DNA from: Isoperla grammatica
Lineage: Eukaryota; Arthropoda; Insecta; Plecoptera; Perlodidae
Direction of reading: 5' to 3'
Assembly: GCA_945910005.1 (NCBI GenBank)
Contig: OX246749.1
Location: 26,106,411-26,170,410 of the forward strand
Length of the DNA: 64,000 nucleotides
Every line of letters starts with the position of its first letter. The stretch's first letter is position 1. The notes under the pieces are model-generated. The model did not search any database and was not told the origin of the DNA. It was given only the letters and a program-made list of their open reading frames with translations. Shown here in pieces: positions 1 through 10,229 of the stretch. Position numbers and translations under genes: made by a program.

Positions 1-640
1 ATTAATGCCATATAATCTCTTTTACTACGAAACGGTTAAATAACATTATTTATGATTACATTTTAAACGACACGCCTTTATCCAGGGTGTATAGAGTAAA
101 TGATCTCGGTGTGATTATAACTTCCACATTGTCATTCAATGACCATATGACCAATGTAATTAAGAAGACAGCTAAGATGTTAGGTTTCTTAAAGCGTAAT
201 TGCTTTCACTTTTCTAACTCAACAGTACAATATGTATATTCGTCTCTTGTAAGACTTATCTAGAGGATGGGTCAGCAATCTGGAACCCTCAATATAAAAC
301 CTGGGAGGACAATGAGGAATGGTTAATTCCTACAAAAACTTGCCGCCTACTAGTGACATTGATTTAGGTATGGACTCTGTTTTACGCGTGAAACATGTCT
401 TAAAATGTCATGTGTAACAACTATATATTGTTTTTTGTCAATGTATATGTATGTTTGATTTGTTTATTATGACTGTCATTGTTATTTCTATTTTTAGTTA
501 TAACTATATTGACTAACCTGTTTTATTGTTAAGTTTTACTGTGTATGTGTTTGTCCTTTGTTGTCTTTATTATATTAACCATTGTGGAGTTGCTCCAATT
601 CTGTGTAAATAAAGGCATAATAATAATATATAAAGTACAG
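1..640 (+). pseudogene. LINE (non-LTR retrotransposon) 3' fragment
   Basis: This is the 3' end of a truncated non-LTR retrotransposon. Positions 88-262 translate to the C-terminal reverse transcriptase part typical of jockey/CR1-type LINEs (motifs NDLGVIITSTLSFNDHM and AKMLGFLKRN). A frameshift near 260 is followed by the usual continuation in another frame (LEDGSAIWNPQYK, about 262-300). An AT-rich 3' UTR ends near 605-640 with aataaag and a short TAA-repeat tail, a common LINE 3' end. The window starts inside the element, so the 5' part is not visible. It is frameshifted and not functional. The clade is inferred from general pattern only. Confidence 0.7.
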
Positions 641-846
641 CAGTCCGGGTTATTGCCATTGTCAAACCTGATGATAAGTTAGTTGCAACCATATTCAAAG
701 GCGCCAGATACACTGGCTGTAGGATTCACTGTTATGACTTCTTTGTTTAACAGAAGAAACGATGAATAAAATATTCCACACAATGAAGGCTACCTTTATG
801 TCTCCACTACAGGTGTAACCGCGTGTCTGCGTTGTGGCCGTGCAAT

Positions 847-920
847 CACGTGCTCGAGCCATGTGTCGTCACGTGCTCGAGCCATGTGTCGTCACGTGCT
901 TGAGTCATGTGTCGTCACGT
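847..920. repeat. 23-bp tandem repeat, about 3 copies
   Basis: CACGTG E-box-like hexamers recur at 847, 870 and 893 in a 23-bp unit (cacgtgctcgagccatgtgt plus cgt). The DNA from 641 to 846 and from 921 to 1158 shows no coding sequence that I recognise. Confidence 0.75.
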
Positions 921-1158
921 GTATACCGAGCGCACGTCACAAGACGTCGATGCTCGTACGGCGGAGTTGAAAGAAGTTCATCCTCTCTCTAACCTGATAT
1001 AAACGATCGCGCAATATCCATCTCTATCAAAACTGCGCGGTTAATAAATCAGATCATCAAGGAACTAGTTCACTTTGATATGCAGATATTTCATTGGCCG
1101 ATTTATCAACTTATGACACAAGCAGACCGATAACGGTTCTTTGAAATCAAATCGGCCC

Positions 1159-2023
1159 GGGTGAGTCTCGACTTCCTCGCGGAAACGAAACTTTCGACAG
1201 GCTGAAATCTATTTTTGACCAATCGGAACCATGTGGCGCGTTTTAAGTATTTTCCACAGTCTGCTAGCGGTGAATCAGTGAATCATCCAGGTGGCGGTGG
1301 ATATTGTCATTAAAGCATTATCATTTGTTCTGATAAACATGTCAAACGGGCACGACGTTAACAATAAGTAAGCTAATACTTTATTACAACACATTATATT
1401 AGGTTCCATACATTATATAGACTAGGCTGTAGTACTACGTTACTAATGTAGGCCTATTATTGTAGGCCTAGGCTTATTGTAGCCTAGCAATGGCCTAAAC
1501 TAAAAGAGTTGGGCCTAGACCTAGGCTAGACCTAGACCACGTGATCTTCTGACGTCACTTTCGACTGTGGAAAGTAATTCCATCTGCTATTTGGCTGTCG
1601 GAATTACATCCTACAGACGAAAGTGACGTCAATTCATCACGTGGTGTAGTCCTAGCCTAGGCCACGTCCCAACTCTTTTAGTCTAAGCCATTACTAGGCT
1701 ACAATAAGCCTAGGCTTACATTAATAGGCCTACATTAGTAACGTAGTACTACAGCCTAGCCTATATAATGTATAGAACCTAATATAATGTGTTGTAATAA
1801 AGTATTAGCTTACTTATGGTTGACTTCGTGCCCGTTTGACATGTTTATCAGAACAAATGATAATGCTTTAATGACAATACCCACCGGCACCTGGATGATT
1901 CACGTATTCACCGCTAGCAGACTGTGGAAAATACTTAAAACACGCCACATGGTTCCGATTGGTCAAGAATAGATTCCAGCCTGTCGAAAGTTTCGTTTCC
2001 GCGAGGAAGTCGAGACTCACCCC
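1159..2023. mobile_element. Foldback (long inverted repeat) element, 865 bp
   Basis: Two arms of about 420 bp are inverted copies of one another (left 1159-1581, right 1600-2023) around an 18-nt loop. Both outer ends read gggtgagtctcgacttcctc inward and the innermost stem is gtaattcc/ggaattac. The arms contain CACGTG, TGACGTCA-like and many AGGCCTA/CCTAGG motifs. Mismatches between arms are scattered, so it is not a fresh palindrome. No transposase is present; this is a non-autonomous foldback or MITE-like element. I found no clear target-site duplication. Confidence 0.8.
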
Positions 2024-2147
2024 CCCTGATTGGATACTATGTTTGCTCGTTGGTAATAAAAGGAATCAACATAATGATGTGGCAGCTCGATTAATTATAC
2101 AATTGTCAAGGTACATAATATTTGAAGACACGTGGCCTCGCATGACG

Positions 2148-4065
2148 TGTTGTCATACTGTCATGGTACCACTCTGCACCCCCGACACTTGCCGCACACA
2201 TGATTGTGTACCCGGGTATGTGGAGCGAGCCGTGTTGTCATACTGTCATGGTACCACTCTGCACCCCCGACACTTGCCGCACACATGATTGTGTACCCGG
2301 GTATGTGGAGCGAGCCGTGTGGTCATACTGTCATGGTACCACTCTGCACCCCCGACACTTGCCGCACACATGATTGTGTACCCGGGTATGTGGAGCGAGC
2401 CGTGTTGTCATACTGTCATGGTACCACTCTGCACCCCCGACACTTGCCGCACACATGATTGTGTACCCGGGTATGTGGAGCGAGCCGTGTTGTCATACTG
2501 TCATGGTACCACTCTGCACCCCCGACACTTGCCGCACACATGATTGTGTACCCGGGTATGTGGAGCGAGCCGTGTTGTCATACTGTCATACTGTCATGGT
2601 ACCACTCTGCACCCCGACACTAGCCGCACACATGATTGTGTACCCGGGTATGTGGAGCGAGCCGTATTGTCATACTGTCATGGTACCACTCTGCACCCCC
2701 GACACTAGCCGCACACATGATTGTGTACCCGGGTATGTGGAGCGAGCCGTGTTGTCATACTGTCATGGTACCACTCTGCACCCCGACACTAGCCGCACAC
2801 ATGATTGTGTACCCGGGTATGTGGAGCGAGCCGTGTTGTCATACTGTCATACTGTCATGGTACCACTCTGCACCCCCGACATTTGCCGCACACATGATTG
2901 TGTACCCGGGTATGTGGAGCGAGCCGTGTTGTCATACTGTCATACTGTCATGGTACCACTCTGCACCCCCGACACTAGCCGCACACATGATTGTGTACCC
3001 GGGTATGTGGAGCGAGCCGTGTTGTCATACTGTCATACTGTCATGGTACCACTCTGCACCCCCGACACTTGCCGCACACATGATTGTGTACCCGGGTATG
3101 TGGAGCGAGCCGTGTTGTCATACTGTCATGGTACCACTCTGCACCCCCGACACTTGCCGCACACATGATTGTGTACCCGGGTATGTGGAGCGAGCCGTGT
3201 TGTCATACTGTCATACTGTCATGGTACCACTCTGCACCCCCGACATTTGCCGCACACATGATTGTGTACCCGGGTATGTGGAGCGAGCCGTGTTGTCATA
3301 CTGTCATGGTACCACTCTGCACCCCCGACACTTGCCGCACACATGATTGTGTACCCGGGTATGTGGAGCGAGCCGTGTTGTCATACTGTCATACTGTCAT
3401 GGTACCACTCTGCACCCCCGACACTAGCCGCACACATGATTGTGTACCCGGGTATGTGGAGCGAGCCGTGTTGTCATACTGTCATACTGTCATGGTACCA
3501 CTCTGCACCCCCGACATTTGCCGCACACATGATTGTGTACCCGGGTATGTGGAGCGAGCCGTGTTGTCATACTGTCATGGTACCACTCTGCACCCCCGAC
3601 ACTTGCCGCACACATGATTGTGTACCCGGGTATGTGGAGCGAGCCGTGTTGTCATACTGTCATGGTACCACTCTGCACCCCGACACTAGCCGCACACATG
3701 ATTGTGTACCCGGGTATGTGGAGCGAGCCGTGTTGTCATACTGTCATACTGTCATGGTACCACTCTGCACCCCCGACATTTGCCGCACACATGATTGTGT
3801 ACCCGGGTATGTGGAGCGAGCCGTGTTGTCATACTGTCATACTGTCATGGTACCACTCTGCACCCCCGACACTTGCCGCACACATGATTGTGTACCCGGG
3901 TATGTGGAGCGAGCCGTGTTGTCATACTGTCATGGTACCACTCTGCACCCCCGACACTTGCCGCACACATGATTGTGTACCCGGGTATGTGGAGCGAGCC
4001 GTGTTGTCATACTGTCATGGTACCACTCTGCACCCCCGACATTTGCCGCACACATGATTGTGTAC
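2148..4065. repeat. 85-94-bp satellite array, 22 copies
   Basis: Tandem units carry the landmarks ggtaccactctgcacc, cgcacacatgattgtgtacc and cgggtatgtggagcgagcc. I count 22 occurrences of ggtaccactctgcacc. The basic period is 85 bp; some units carry an extra catactgtc (9 bp, period about 94) and some lack one C. Open frames that run through the array in several phases follow from the repeat and are not genes. The array lies between two foldback elements (1159-2023 and 4173-4748). Confidence 0.95.
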
Positions 4066-4172
4066 CCCCTACCACGCACGTGGCCGGAGCTGGTGCTGGC
4101 CACAGTAGGAACCCTCTTTTCATGGTCTAGCGTTAGGGTCGCGCCGACTCTAGGAAGATGCGAAGCAAAGTG

Positions 4173-4748
4173 AACTGCAAGTAAAGAACGATCCCAGGTA
4201 GCAAGAAATTTCCCCTCCTCGTTACCCCCACCACTCGGCACGGGTGAGAGTGCTCGCGAGGCGTTGGAAAGCGGTAGGCCGCATGACCCATTCATCCAGT
4301 CATTGTCATTGTTAAGAAAGCAATTATTTGATGTAGTTAAAATGTTATAATTTCTCTTTATTTCAAATATATGGAATAAGCACGTAAAATTAATGTTAAA
4401 TAAACTTTGTATTTTGAAAATAGCTTTAAAACTGCAATAATTAGAGCTAGTTGTAACTTAATGGGATTGCTATAATTACGGCAGTTTTCAAGCTATTTTA
4501 AAAATACTAAGTTTATTTTACATGAATTTTACGTGATAATTCCATATATTTGAAAATAAATGAGAAATTATATCACTCACGCATCAAAAAATACATCAAA
4601 AAATTGCTTTCTTAACAATGAGACCTGGATTAATAGGTCATGCGGCCTACCACATTCTATCGCCTTGTCAGTGTCACCCGTGCCGAGTGGTGGGGGTAAC
4701 GAGGAGGGGAAAATTCTTGCTACCTGGGATCGTTCTTTACTTGCAGTT
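4173..4748. mobile_element. Foldback element, about 576 bp
   Basis: Inverted arms 4173-4442 and 4473-4748 end in aactgcaagtaaagaacgat on the left and its complement on the right. Both arms hold the same cctcgttacccccaccactcgg block and an AT-rich core. The inner stem is ctgcaataatta / taattacggcag around a loop of about 30 nt. There is no coding capacity. The arms are unrelated in sequence to those at 1159-2023. Confidence 0.75.
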
Positions 4749-4878
4749 AACTATAGATAATTAAGTTGTCACCTTGGAGTCGTCTGTGTCGAAAGCATCA
4801 GAACACTTTCGTGGAGGCGACTATACACGGCGCTCTCGAACTTGTCTCCAGCGACCAAGTCACGCACGCACGCGTCAC

Positions 4879-5720
4879 GCGTGTCTGGCGGACGTGTGTC
4901 TTACGGACGTGTGTCTGGCGGACGTGTGTCTGGCGGACGTGTGTCTGACGGACGTGTGTTTGGCGGACGCGTGTCTGGCGGACGTGTGTCTGGCGGACGT
5001 GTGTCTGGCGGACGTGTGTCTGACGGACGTGTGTCTGGCGGACGCGTGTCTGGCGGACGAGTGTCTGACGGACGTGTGTCTGGCGGACGTGTGTCTGACG
5101 GACGTGTGTCTGACGTATGTCTGACGGACGTGTGTCTTGCGGACGTGTGTCTAGCAGACGTATGTCTGACGGACGTGTGTCTGGCGGACGCGTGTCTGGC
5201 GGACGTGTGTCTGGCGGACGTGTGTCTGACGGACGCGTGTCTGACGGACGTGTGTCTGGCGGACGTGTGTCTGACGGACGTGTGTCTGACGGACGTGTGT
5301 CTGGCGGACGCGTGTCTGCCGGACGTGTGTCTGGCGGACGTGTGTCTGGCGGACGTGTGTCTGACGGACGTGTGTCTGACGGACGTGTGTCTAACGGACG
5401 TGTGTCTGGCGGACGCGTGTCTGGCGGACGTGTGTCTGGCGGACGTGTGTCTGGTGGACGCGTGTCTGGCGGACGTGTGTCTGGCGGACGCGTGTCTGGC
5501 GGACGCGTGTCTGGCGGACGTGTGTCTGACGGACGTGTGTCTGACGGACGTGTGTCTGACGGACGTGTGTCTAACGGACGTGTGTCTGGCGGACGTGTGT
5601 CTGGTGGACGCGTGTCTGGCGGACGTGTGTCTGGCGGACGCGTGTCTGGCGGACGCGTGTCTGGCGGACGTGTGTCTGGCGGACGTGTGTCTGGCGGATG
5701 TGTGTCTGGCGGATGTTTGT
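4879..5720. repeat. 15-bp minisatellite, about 56 copies
   Basis: The unit is gtgtctggcggacgt with common variants ctgacgg, ctaacgg, ctggtgg and gacgcgt. The period is a multiple of 3 and the unit lacks stops, so long frames are open on both strands (SGGRV, ADVCL and SARHT type repeats). This points to a DNA-level repeat rather than protein selection. Blocks of variant units recur (ctaacgg...ctggtgg...gacgcg around 5391-5530 and again 5572-5670), showing higher-order duplication. Confidence 0.95.
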
Positions 5721-5728
5721 CCTTCCTC

Positions 5729-5867
5729 AAAACCGAGGCAGCTCTTGATACGCTTATTCAGGACAGCTTCATTACCATCAAGGACAACTACGAACACCTA
5801 TTTAAAAATATGCCTCATATGCAACCACAATCATACTTTTCTTATGTTTTGCCCTTCATTTCCAATG
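5729..5867 (+). pseudogene. Coding-like fragment split by the gypsy insertion
   Basis: Just after the 15-bp minisatellite one + frame gives a non-repetitive peptide with ordinary composition (motifs EAALDTLIQDSF, DNYEHLFKNMP, SYVLPF). The gypsy element at 5868-9905 interrupts it. If the element and one copy of the aatg duplication are ignored, the frame continues for a few codons at 9910 and meets a stop at about 9922-9924. I do not recognise the family. It could be the C-terminus of an old transposon or host gene, or a chance frame. Confidence 0.3.
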
Positions 5868-6640
5868 TGAGCTGACTCCGGCTGGTAAGGGCGGGAAAGA
5901 CAGACAAACAAATAAGTACGGATACAAAATATAGCTGAGATATAGTAGTAGTATATTACGATCTGCAACAGTGAATTAATAATAATATAAACAATCGTGA
6001 AAAATATACCAACGACGTGTACTGTCCCGTTTGTCCGAAGCCTCCGGCGACCAGGCAGTGACGTCCCTCGCGTGGCTGATGTCACTCTCCGCAGTAGGCC
6101 TACTGCTGGATGGTGGCGGCGGATGGTGTCAGGAGAATGACGATGATAACGATGACGCACTTACACAAATTTGGCTTTGCACGGCACTTGGTATAATGAG
6201 ACACAGTAATACCGCACAACAATACCACACGTTAGTATATCGTGTGAAAGATCGCACGTTGTTACGCCGTGACGTAGCTACGAGGTGACTCTCACCCTGT
6301 CCACGACGTAACTGCCGTCTTCAGCCCTCCGTGGCTATTGTTCGGGAACCATGTTGCCACATGGTTCGGGCGGGAGAAAATACCTCTTGCCGTATTACGC
6401 AATATTATAATTAAAAGTATAAAGAAAAATGTAGAAAACCAATACACACAGTTATGAGTTGCAGATCCGTAAACAAAAGTGAATATAAATTAGAATACAA
6501 TTAAATAATACAAAGTAAAATAAACGTGTAGGTATGGCAACGCAGTACCATCCTCACTTACAAACACAAATAAGGGAAATAATAAAGAAATGAGGGGGAA
6601 GAGGGAGAGGTCAGGGTGCTTGCCAGCCTGAGCCACCACA
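5868..6640 (-). repeat. 3' LTR of the deleted gypsy element
   Basis: 773 bp, beginning tgagctgactccggctggta and ending gagccaccaca on the + strand. In element sense this is the 3' LTR. It reads the same as the other copy at 9133-9905. A short G-rich stretch next to its inner edge (6641-6652, read as acggggggcaagt on the minus strand) may be a weak polypurine tract. Confidence 0.93.
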
Positions 6641-6692
6641 ACTTGCCCCCCGTAGACGACAGTTAAATACTTCCAGGTATTTATACTTTCGT

Positions 6693-8030
6693 CTAGAGCG
6701 ACTTGTACGGTCGGAGGTTCGTTGTGTTATATACACCCTTTTCAACATGTGTGTCGGGATGTTTCAGCAAATATGCATTTGAGCCAATCACCTTCTCAAT
6801 CACGAACGGGCCCTCGTAGAGTAAGAAGAACTTCTTAATGACTTTGTCATATGCGCTAGAAACACCCGCTGACTTCAGGAGGACCTTGTCGCCGGGATTA
6901 AACTTGATGAGCTGGGCACCGCTGTCGTGGCTTCTCTTGCGTCGCTCAGCTCTCTTTGCCAGAGGGATAGGGTATGATTTCTGTGAGAATGGGCTATAGT
7001 CAGACAGTTTTATCTCATGTTCGTAACAGCTGATCAGACCCGGTCTGTCGGAAAACACTTGTTTACATTCATTGAGAATTTGAAACATTTTTTTCTTCTG
7101 TCCCTCGTTGAGCATTGTTATGTTTTCGACCTTCTCTCTGATGTCTTGCAAGGTCGTCTGCTCCAACAGGTGGTTGTTGTTTAAGCTGCCCCCCGAGTCT
7201 TTAGCATGGGTCGGTCGTTCGCCCTCCCTTTCACTGCCATTTATTATGCTGGCATTGTTTGTTGAGCCTTTATCTAACCCAACAATATGCGCCTGGGCGT
7301 CAATACATAGTTGAGCTAACACGTGGAGACCCGACTCGATCGTCTGTTGTTTGTCTGGGTTACTATGGGTAGACCCACAGTTATAGTTCTGTTTATGACA
7401 GTTGCCAATAAACTTTATTTGTATATCGCTGTTTGGCACACTTAGGGTTTTTTCCATAAAATCTATCTGAGTGCAGTGTTCCGATAACCAGTCAGAGCCT
7501 AGAATCATTTCTCTAACTAGCCCAGGTATAACTAAGCAGACTACATCACAGGTAAACTCGCCTATGTTTATAGTAATGCAAGCCTGTTTCTCGATTTTTT
7601 TTCGTTTCCCCGTAACGCCAGATATAAAAACACCAGTTACAGGTAAGGTGGGTAATGCTGTTTCCCGCCCTTGTAGAAGTGAGTAAAACTCTTCGGATAC
7701 ACACGAGATTTCACTCCCAGTGTCCACTAAGATGGCTACCGTAACACCATGTATTTTACCCAAGACTTCTGGTATCACCCGACCAGTAGCACTCGTTTCA
7801 GTATCGTCACATCCAAGAAACTCCTGTGACGGATTCTGGCTCTTGAAGACTGAAAGAACAGGCGACAAAACATGCGTGCTCTCATCAATCGGTCTACCAG
7901 TCGTTATTTCTCCTACCGGTTTCTTCAATGCTAGGTTTGTCGCGTGCTCCGCCATTACTCTGTTATCTTGACTGATAGTTGATTTGATCAAACTAATTAC
8001 TGCCGCCCTCTCCTTCAACTGTTGGGTCAC
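6693..8030 (-). CDS. Gypsy pol remnant: protease joined in frame to integrase C-terminal tail
   Basis: The frame begins in -1 relative to gag; the listed start is a GTG and the frame is open upstream, so translation probably enters from gag. The aspartic protease motif is visible (VDTGSEISCV; ILGSDW near the second conserved strand). The next segment ends at the start of the RT fingers region (QKSYPIPLA) and jumps straight to a basic stretch and an integrase C-terminal SH3-like tail (FNPGDKVLLKSAG, YEGPFVIEKV, NTTNLRPYKSL). The RT YxDD box, the RNase H domain and the integrase zinc and DDE core are missing, yet the frame is intact. A full gypsy pol is usually over 1000 residues; this has about 445. 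Confidence 0.85.
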   Translation of the reverse strand: MTQQLKERAAVISLIKSTISQDNRVMAEHATNLALKKPVGEITTGRPIDESTHVLSPVLSVFKSQNPSQEFLGCDDTETSATGRVIPEVLGKIHGVTVAILVDTGSEISCVSEEFYSLLQGRETALPTLPVTGVFISGVTGKRKKIEKQACITINIGEFTCDVVCLVIPGLVREMILGSDWLSEHCTQIDFMEKTLSVPNSDIQIKFIGNCHKQNYNCGSTHSNPDKQQTIESGLHVLAQLCIDAQAHIVGLDKGSTNNASIINGSEREGERPTHAKDSGGSLNNNHLLEQTTLQDIREKVENITMLNEGQKKKMFQILNECKQVFSDRPGLISCYEHEIKLSDYSPFSQKSYPIPLAKRAERRKRSHDSGAQLIKFNPGDKVLLKSAGVSSAYDKVIKKFFLLYEGPFVIEKVIGSNAYLLKHPDTHVEKGVYNTTNLRPYKSL

Positions 8031-8056
8031 CTTCGGGCGGTGAGAAGCAACCCGAC

Positions 8057-9022
8057 TTAGTTTTCCTGGTCCATCTCCCTTACAGCCTCTGCTGGCTCGT
8101 CTCCCGTCTCCGACATCTCCATAACATGTACCCGCTTGTCATGGTACCCGGCTTGTTCGCGCGCGGTCCCTGCTGGCTGTTGATGGTTGCTTCGTGGGTT
8201 TACAGCTCTATTGTTCGCGTTTCCCGCGTTTCGATAGTAGTCGGTTGAATCCAAGCGCCGTAAGATTCTTAGACAATCGTCAATACTCTGAAGGTTTGCA
8301 GCTAGAAGAGTTGAACGCACAGCGGGCGGAAAGTGCTCTAACACTGCGTCGATCAGTTCCGCATCACTAAAGCGAGGACTCAAATGTTTCGCTTTGGAGG
8401 CCATTTCAAGAAAATATTCGGCCCTCCTGCCTTCGTAGCTTTGGGGACAACGACCGTAATAAATTTCTTTCCTGACAGACAATTGTCGTTCAGGACCCCA
8501 GTACTCTTTCAAAAACTCTTTTTTGAAAGCCTCGAAACAGTTAAACTTGTCAAAAAAAATCTCACCCCAACGCTTTGCAGACCCGAACAAGCATTTGAGC
8601 GCTAGCCTAAGCTTCGCGCGCTCCGGCACCTGCATCACGTCAAAATGACCTTCCATATCCTTCATAAACGTGATGGGATGTAACTTGGTACTCCCATCAA
8701 ATCTTCCTAATCCTTTCTCCACACACTCGTACCAGGACGCATTAACCTGATCTCCAATGAGAGTGACAGGTCTACTGTCCTCCGACATTGCGGATATCGG
8801 ACTACCGCTAGTGCTGGCCTGACCGGGAGTCGAAGCCTGCGTCGTCTGCACAGCGTTGAGTTGCACCTCTAGCTGAGCTACCTTCTCAGATAACGTGCAA
8901 ATCTGGGCGTCCATTCTTGACGACACCGTGGTTATTTCCGATGTGAGAGATTCCTTTAGAATCTCATTGTTTTCACTCAAGAGAGCCCTCATGGCCTCCA
9001 GAGTAACCCCTTTGTTCGACAT
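8057..9022 (-). CDS. Gypsy gag-like protein
   Basis: The 321-residue frame has an ATG start just inside the 5' LTR and primer-binding site. It has an N-terminal coiled-coil-like region (about 1-65), then a retrotransposon capsid-type segment (LGRFDGSTKLHPITFMKDME, KRWGEIFFDKFN, FKKEFLKEYWGP, AEYFLEMASKAKHL). The C-terminal part is low complexity and I see no CCHC zinc knuckle, unlike the second gypsy element. Its stop codon (taa at 8057-8059) overlaps the region where the pol frame is open in -1 phase, at an A-rich gaaaac. Confidence 0.85.
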   Translation of the reverse strand: MSNKGVTLEAMRALLSENNEILKESLTSEITTVSSRMDAQICTLSEKVAQLEVQLNAVQTTQASTPGQASTSGSPISAMSEDSRPVTLIGDQVNASWYECVEKGLGRFDGSTKLHPITFMKDMEGHFDVMQVPERAKLRLALKCLFGSAKRWGEIFFDKFNCFEAFKKEFLKEYWGPERQLSVRKEIYYGRCPQSYEGRRAEYFLEMASKAKHLSPRFSDAELIDAVLEHFPPAVRSTLLAANLQSIDDCLRILRRLDSTDYYRNAGNANNRAVNPRSNHQQPAGTAREQAGYHDKRVHVMEMSETGDEPAEAVREMDQEN

Positions 9023-9111
9023 GCTGATTATCTTATAATAATCGTGTTATGGCTTGCATGCACACAATAACAAATTCAACTGTTTACAACAATGACTCAA
9101 CAAATTGTCAA

Positions 9112-9129
9112 GTCCCTGTTCGGGCGCCA
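9112..9129 (-). promoter_or_regulatory. Primer-binding site, tRNA-Lys type
   Basis: Read in element sense the 18 nt are TGGCGCCCGAACAGGGAC, complementary to the conserved 3' end of tRNA-Lys. It lies 3 nt inside the 5' LTR, the expected place for priming minus-strand DNA synthesis. Confidence 0.9.
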
Positions 9130-9132
9130 AGT

Positions 9133-9905
9133 TGAGCTGACTCCGGCTGGTAAGGGCGGGAAAGACAGACAAACAAATAAGTACGGATACAAAATATAGC
9201 TGAGATATAGTAGTAGTATATTACGATCTGCAACAGTGAATTAATAATAATATAAACAATCGTGAAAAATATACCAACGACGTGTACTGTCCCGTTTGTC
9301 CGAAGCCTCCGGCGACCAGGCAGTGACGTCCCTCGCGTGGCTGATGTCACTCTCCGCAGTAGGCCTACTGCTGGATGGTGGCGGCGGATGGTGTCAGGAG
9401 AATGACGATGATAACGATGACGCACTTACACAAATTTGGCTTTGCACGGCACTTGGTATAATGAGACACAGTAATACCGCACAACAATACCACACGTTAG
9501 TATATCGTGTGAAAGATCGCACGTTGTTACGCCGTGACGTAGCTACGAGGTGACTCTCACCCTGTCCACGACGTAACTGCCGTCTTCAGCCCTCCGTGGC
9601 TATTGTTCGGGAACCATGTTGCCACATGGTTCGGGCGGGAGAAAATACCTCTTGCCGTATTACGCAATATTATAATTAAAAGTATAAAGAAAAATGTAGA
9701 AAACCAATACACACAGTTATGAGTTGCAGATCCGTAAACAAAAGTGAATATAAATTAGAATACAATTAAATAATACAAAGTAAAATAAACGTGTAGGTAT
9801 GGCAACGCAGTACCATCCTCACTTACAAACACAAATAAGGGAAATAATAAAGAAATGAGGGGGAAGAGGGAGAGGTCAGGGTGCTTGCCAGCCTGAGCCA
9901 CCACA
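9133..9905 (-). repeat. 5' LTR of the deleted gypsy element
   Basis: 773 bp and identical by eye to 5868-6640. In element sense it carries the promoter; I could not assign U3/R/U5 limits with confidence. Confidence 0.93.
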
Positions 9906-10083
9906 AATGCTATGTTGAATTAAAAACTTTCACAGTATAATACTCTGCTAAGCAATCTCCTTATCTACACCATTGATGAGTAAACAACTGTTTATCTATC
10001 TGCCTGTTTGCTTTGTCTTTCTGTCCTCTGTCTCTCTGTCTGTCTCTCTTTTCCCCCCTCACTCTCACACACTCGCACTTCCT

Positions 10084-10219
10084 TATTGAATTCAAGAAAA
10101 TAAAAATTCAACCACGACGGGGAATCGAACCAGGGTTTCCCAATTTGTCTGGGCGTTTTGACCTTTTGGCCACCTGGGTTAAATTCCCAGTCAGGGTTTT
10201 TTCTTTGTGGAATTCAAAA
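10084..10219. mobile_element. tRNA-derived SINE fragments, inverted pair
   Basis: Two copies of a tRNA-like box-B region face each other: gggaatcgaacc (minus orientation, about 10119-10132) and ggttaaattcccagtcaggg (plus orientation). Both are followed outward by an A/T-rich segment and a gaattc motif, giving a rough palindrome. The same head-and-tail pattern recurs at 21.5, 25.2-25.5, 50.4 and 51.6-52.0 kb. Confidence 0.55.
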
Positions 10220-10229
10220 CAATAATCAT

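Larger units (their letters stand above)
5868..9905 (-). mobile_element. Ty3/gypsy LTR retrotransposon, internally deleted, very young
   Basis: Two 773-bp LTRs (5868-6640 and 9133-9905; TG...CA ends) read as identical. They flank a 2492-bp interior and the insertion has a 4-bp target-site duplication aatg (5864-5867 and 9906-9909). On the minus strand a gag-like frame is followed by a frame joining protease to an integrase C-terminal tail; reverse transcriptase, RNase H and the integrase catalytic core are absent. The primer-binding site (9112-9129) matches the 3' end of tRNA-Lys. The element cannot copy itself but its identical LTRs imply recent mobilisation, presumably by a full-length relative. 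Confidence 0.93.

Noticed and set aside
2204..4173. Many overlapping frames of 80-264 residues (MCTRVCGASRVV type)
   Set aside because: They are one satellite unit read in several phases; they overlap each other and change with unit length.
4842..5875. Pentapeptide-repeat-like protein (ADVCL repeats)
   Set aside because: Long frames are open on both strands through the same 15-bp repeat, so this is not evidence for a protein.
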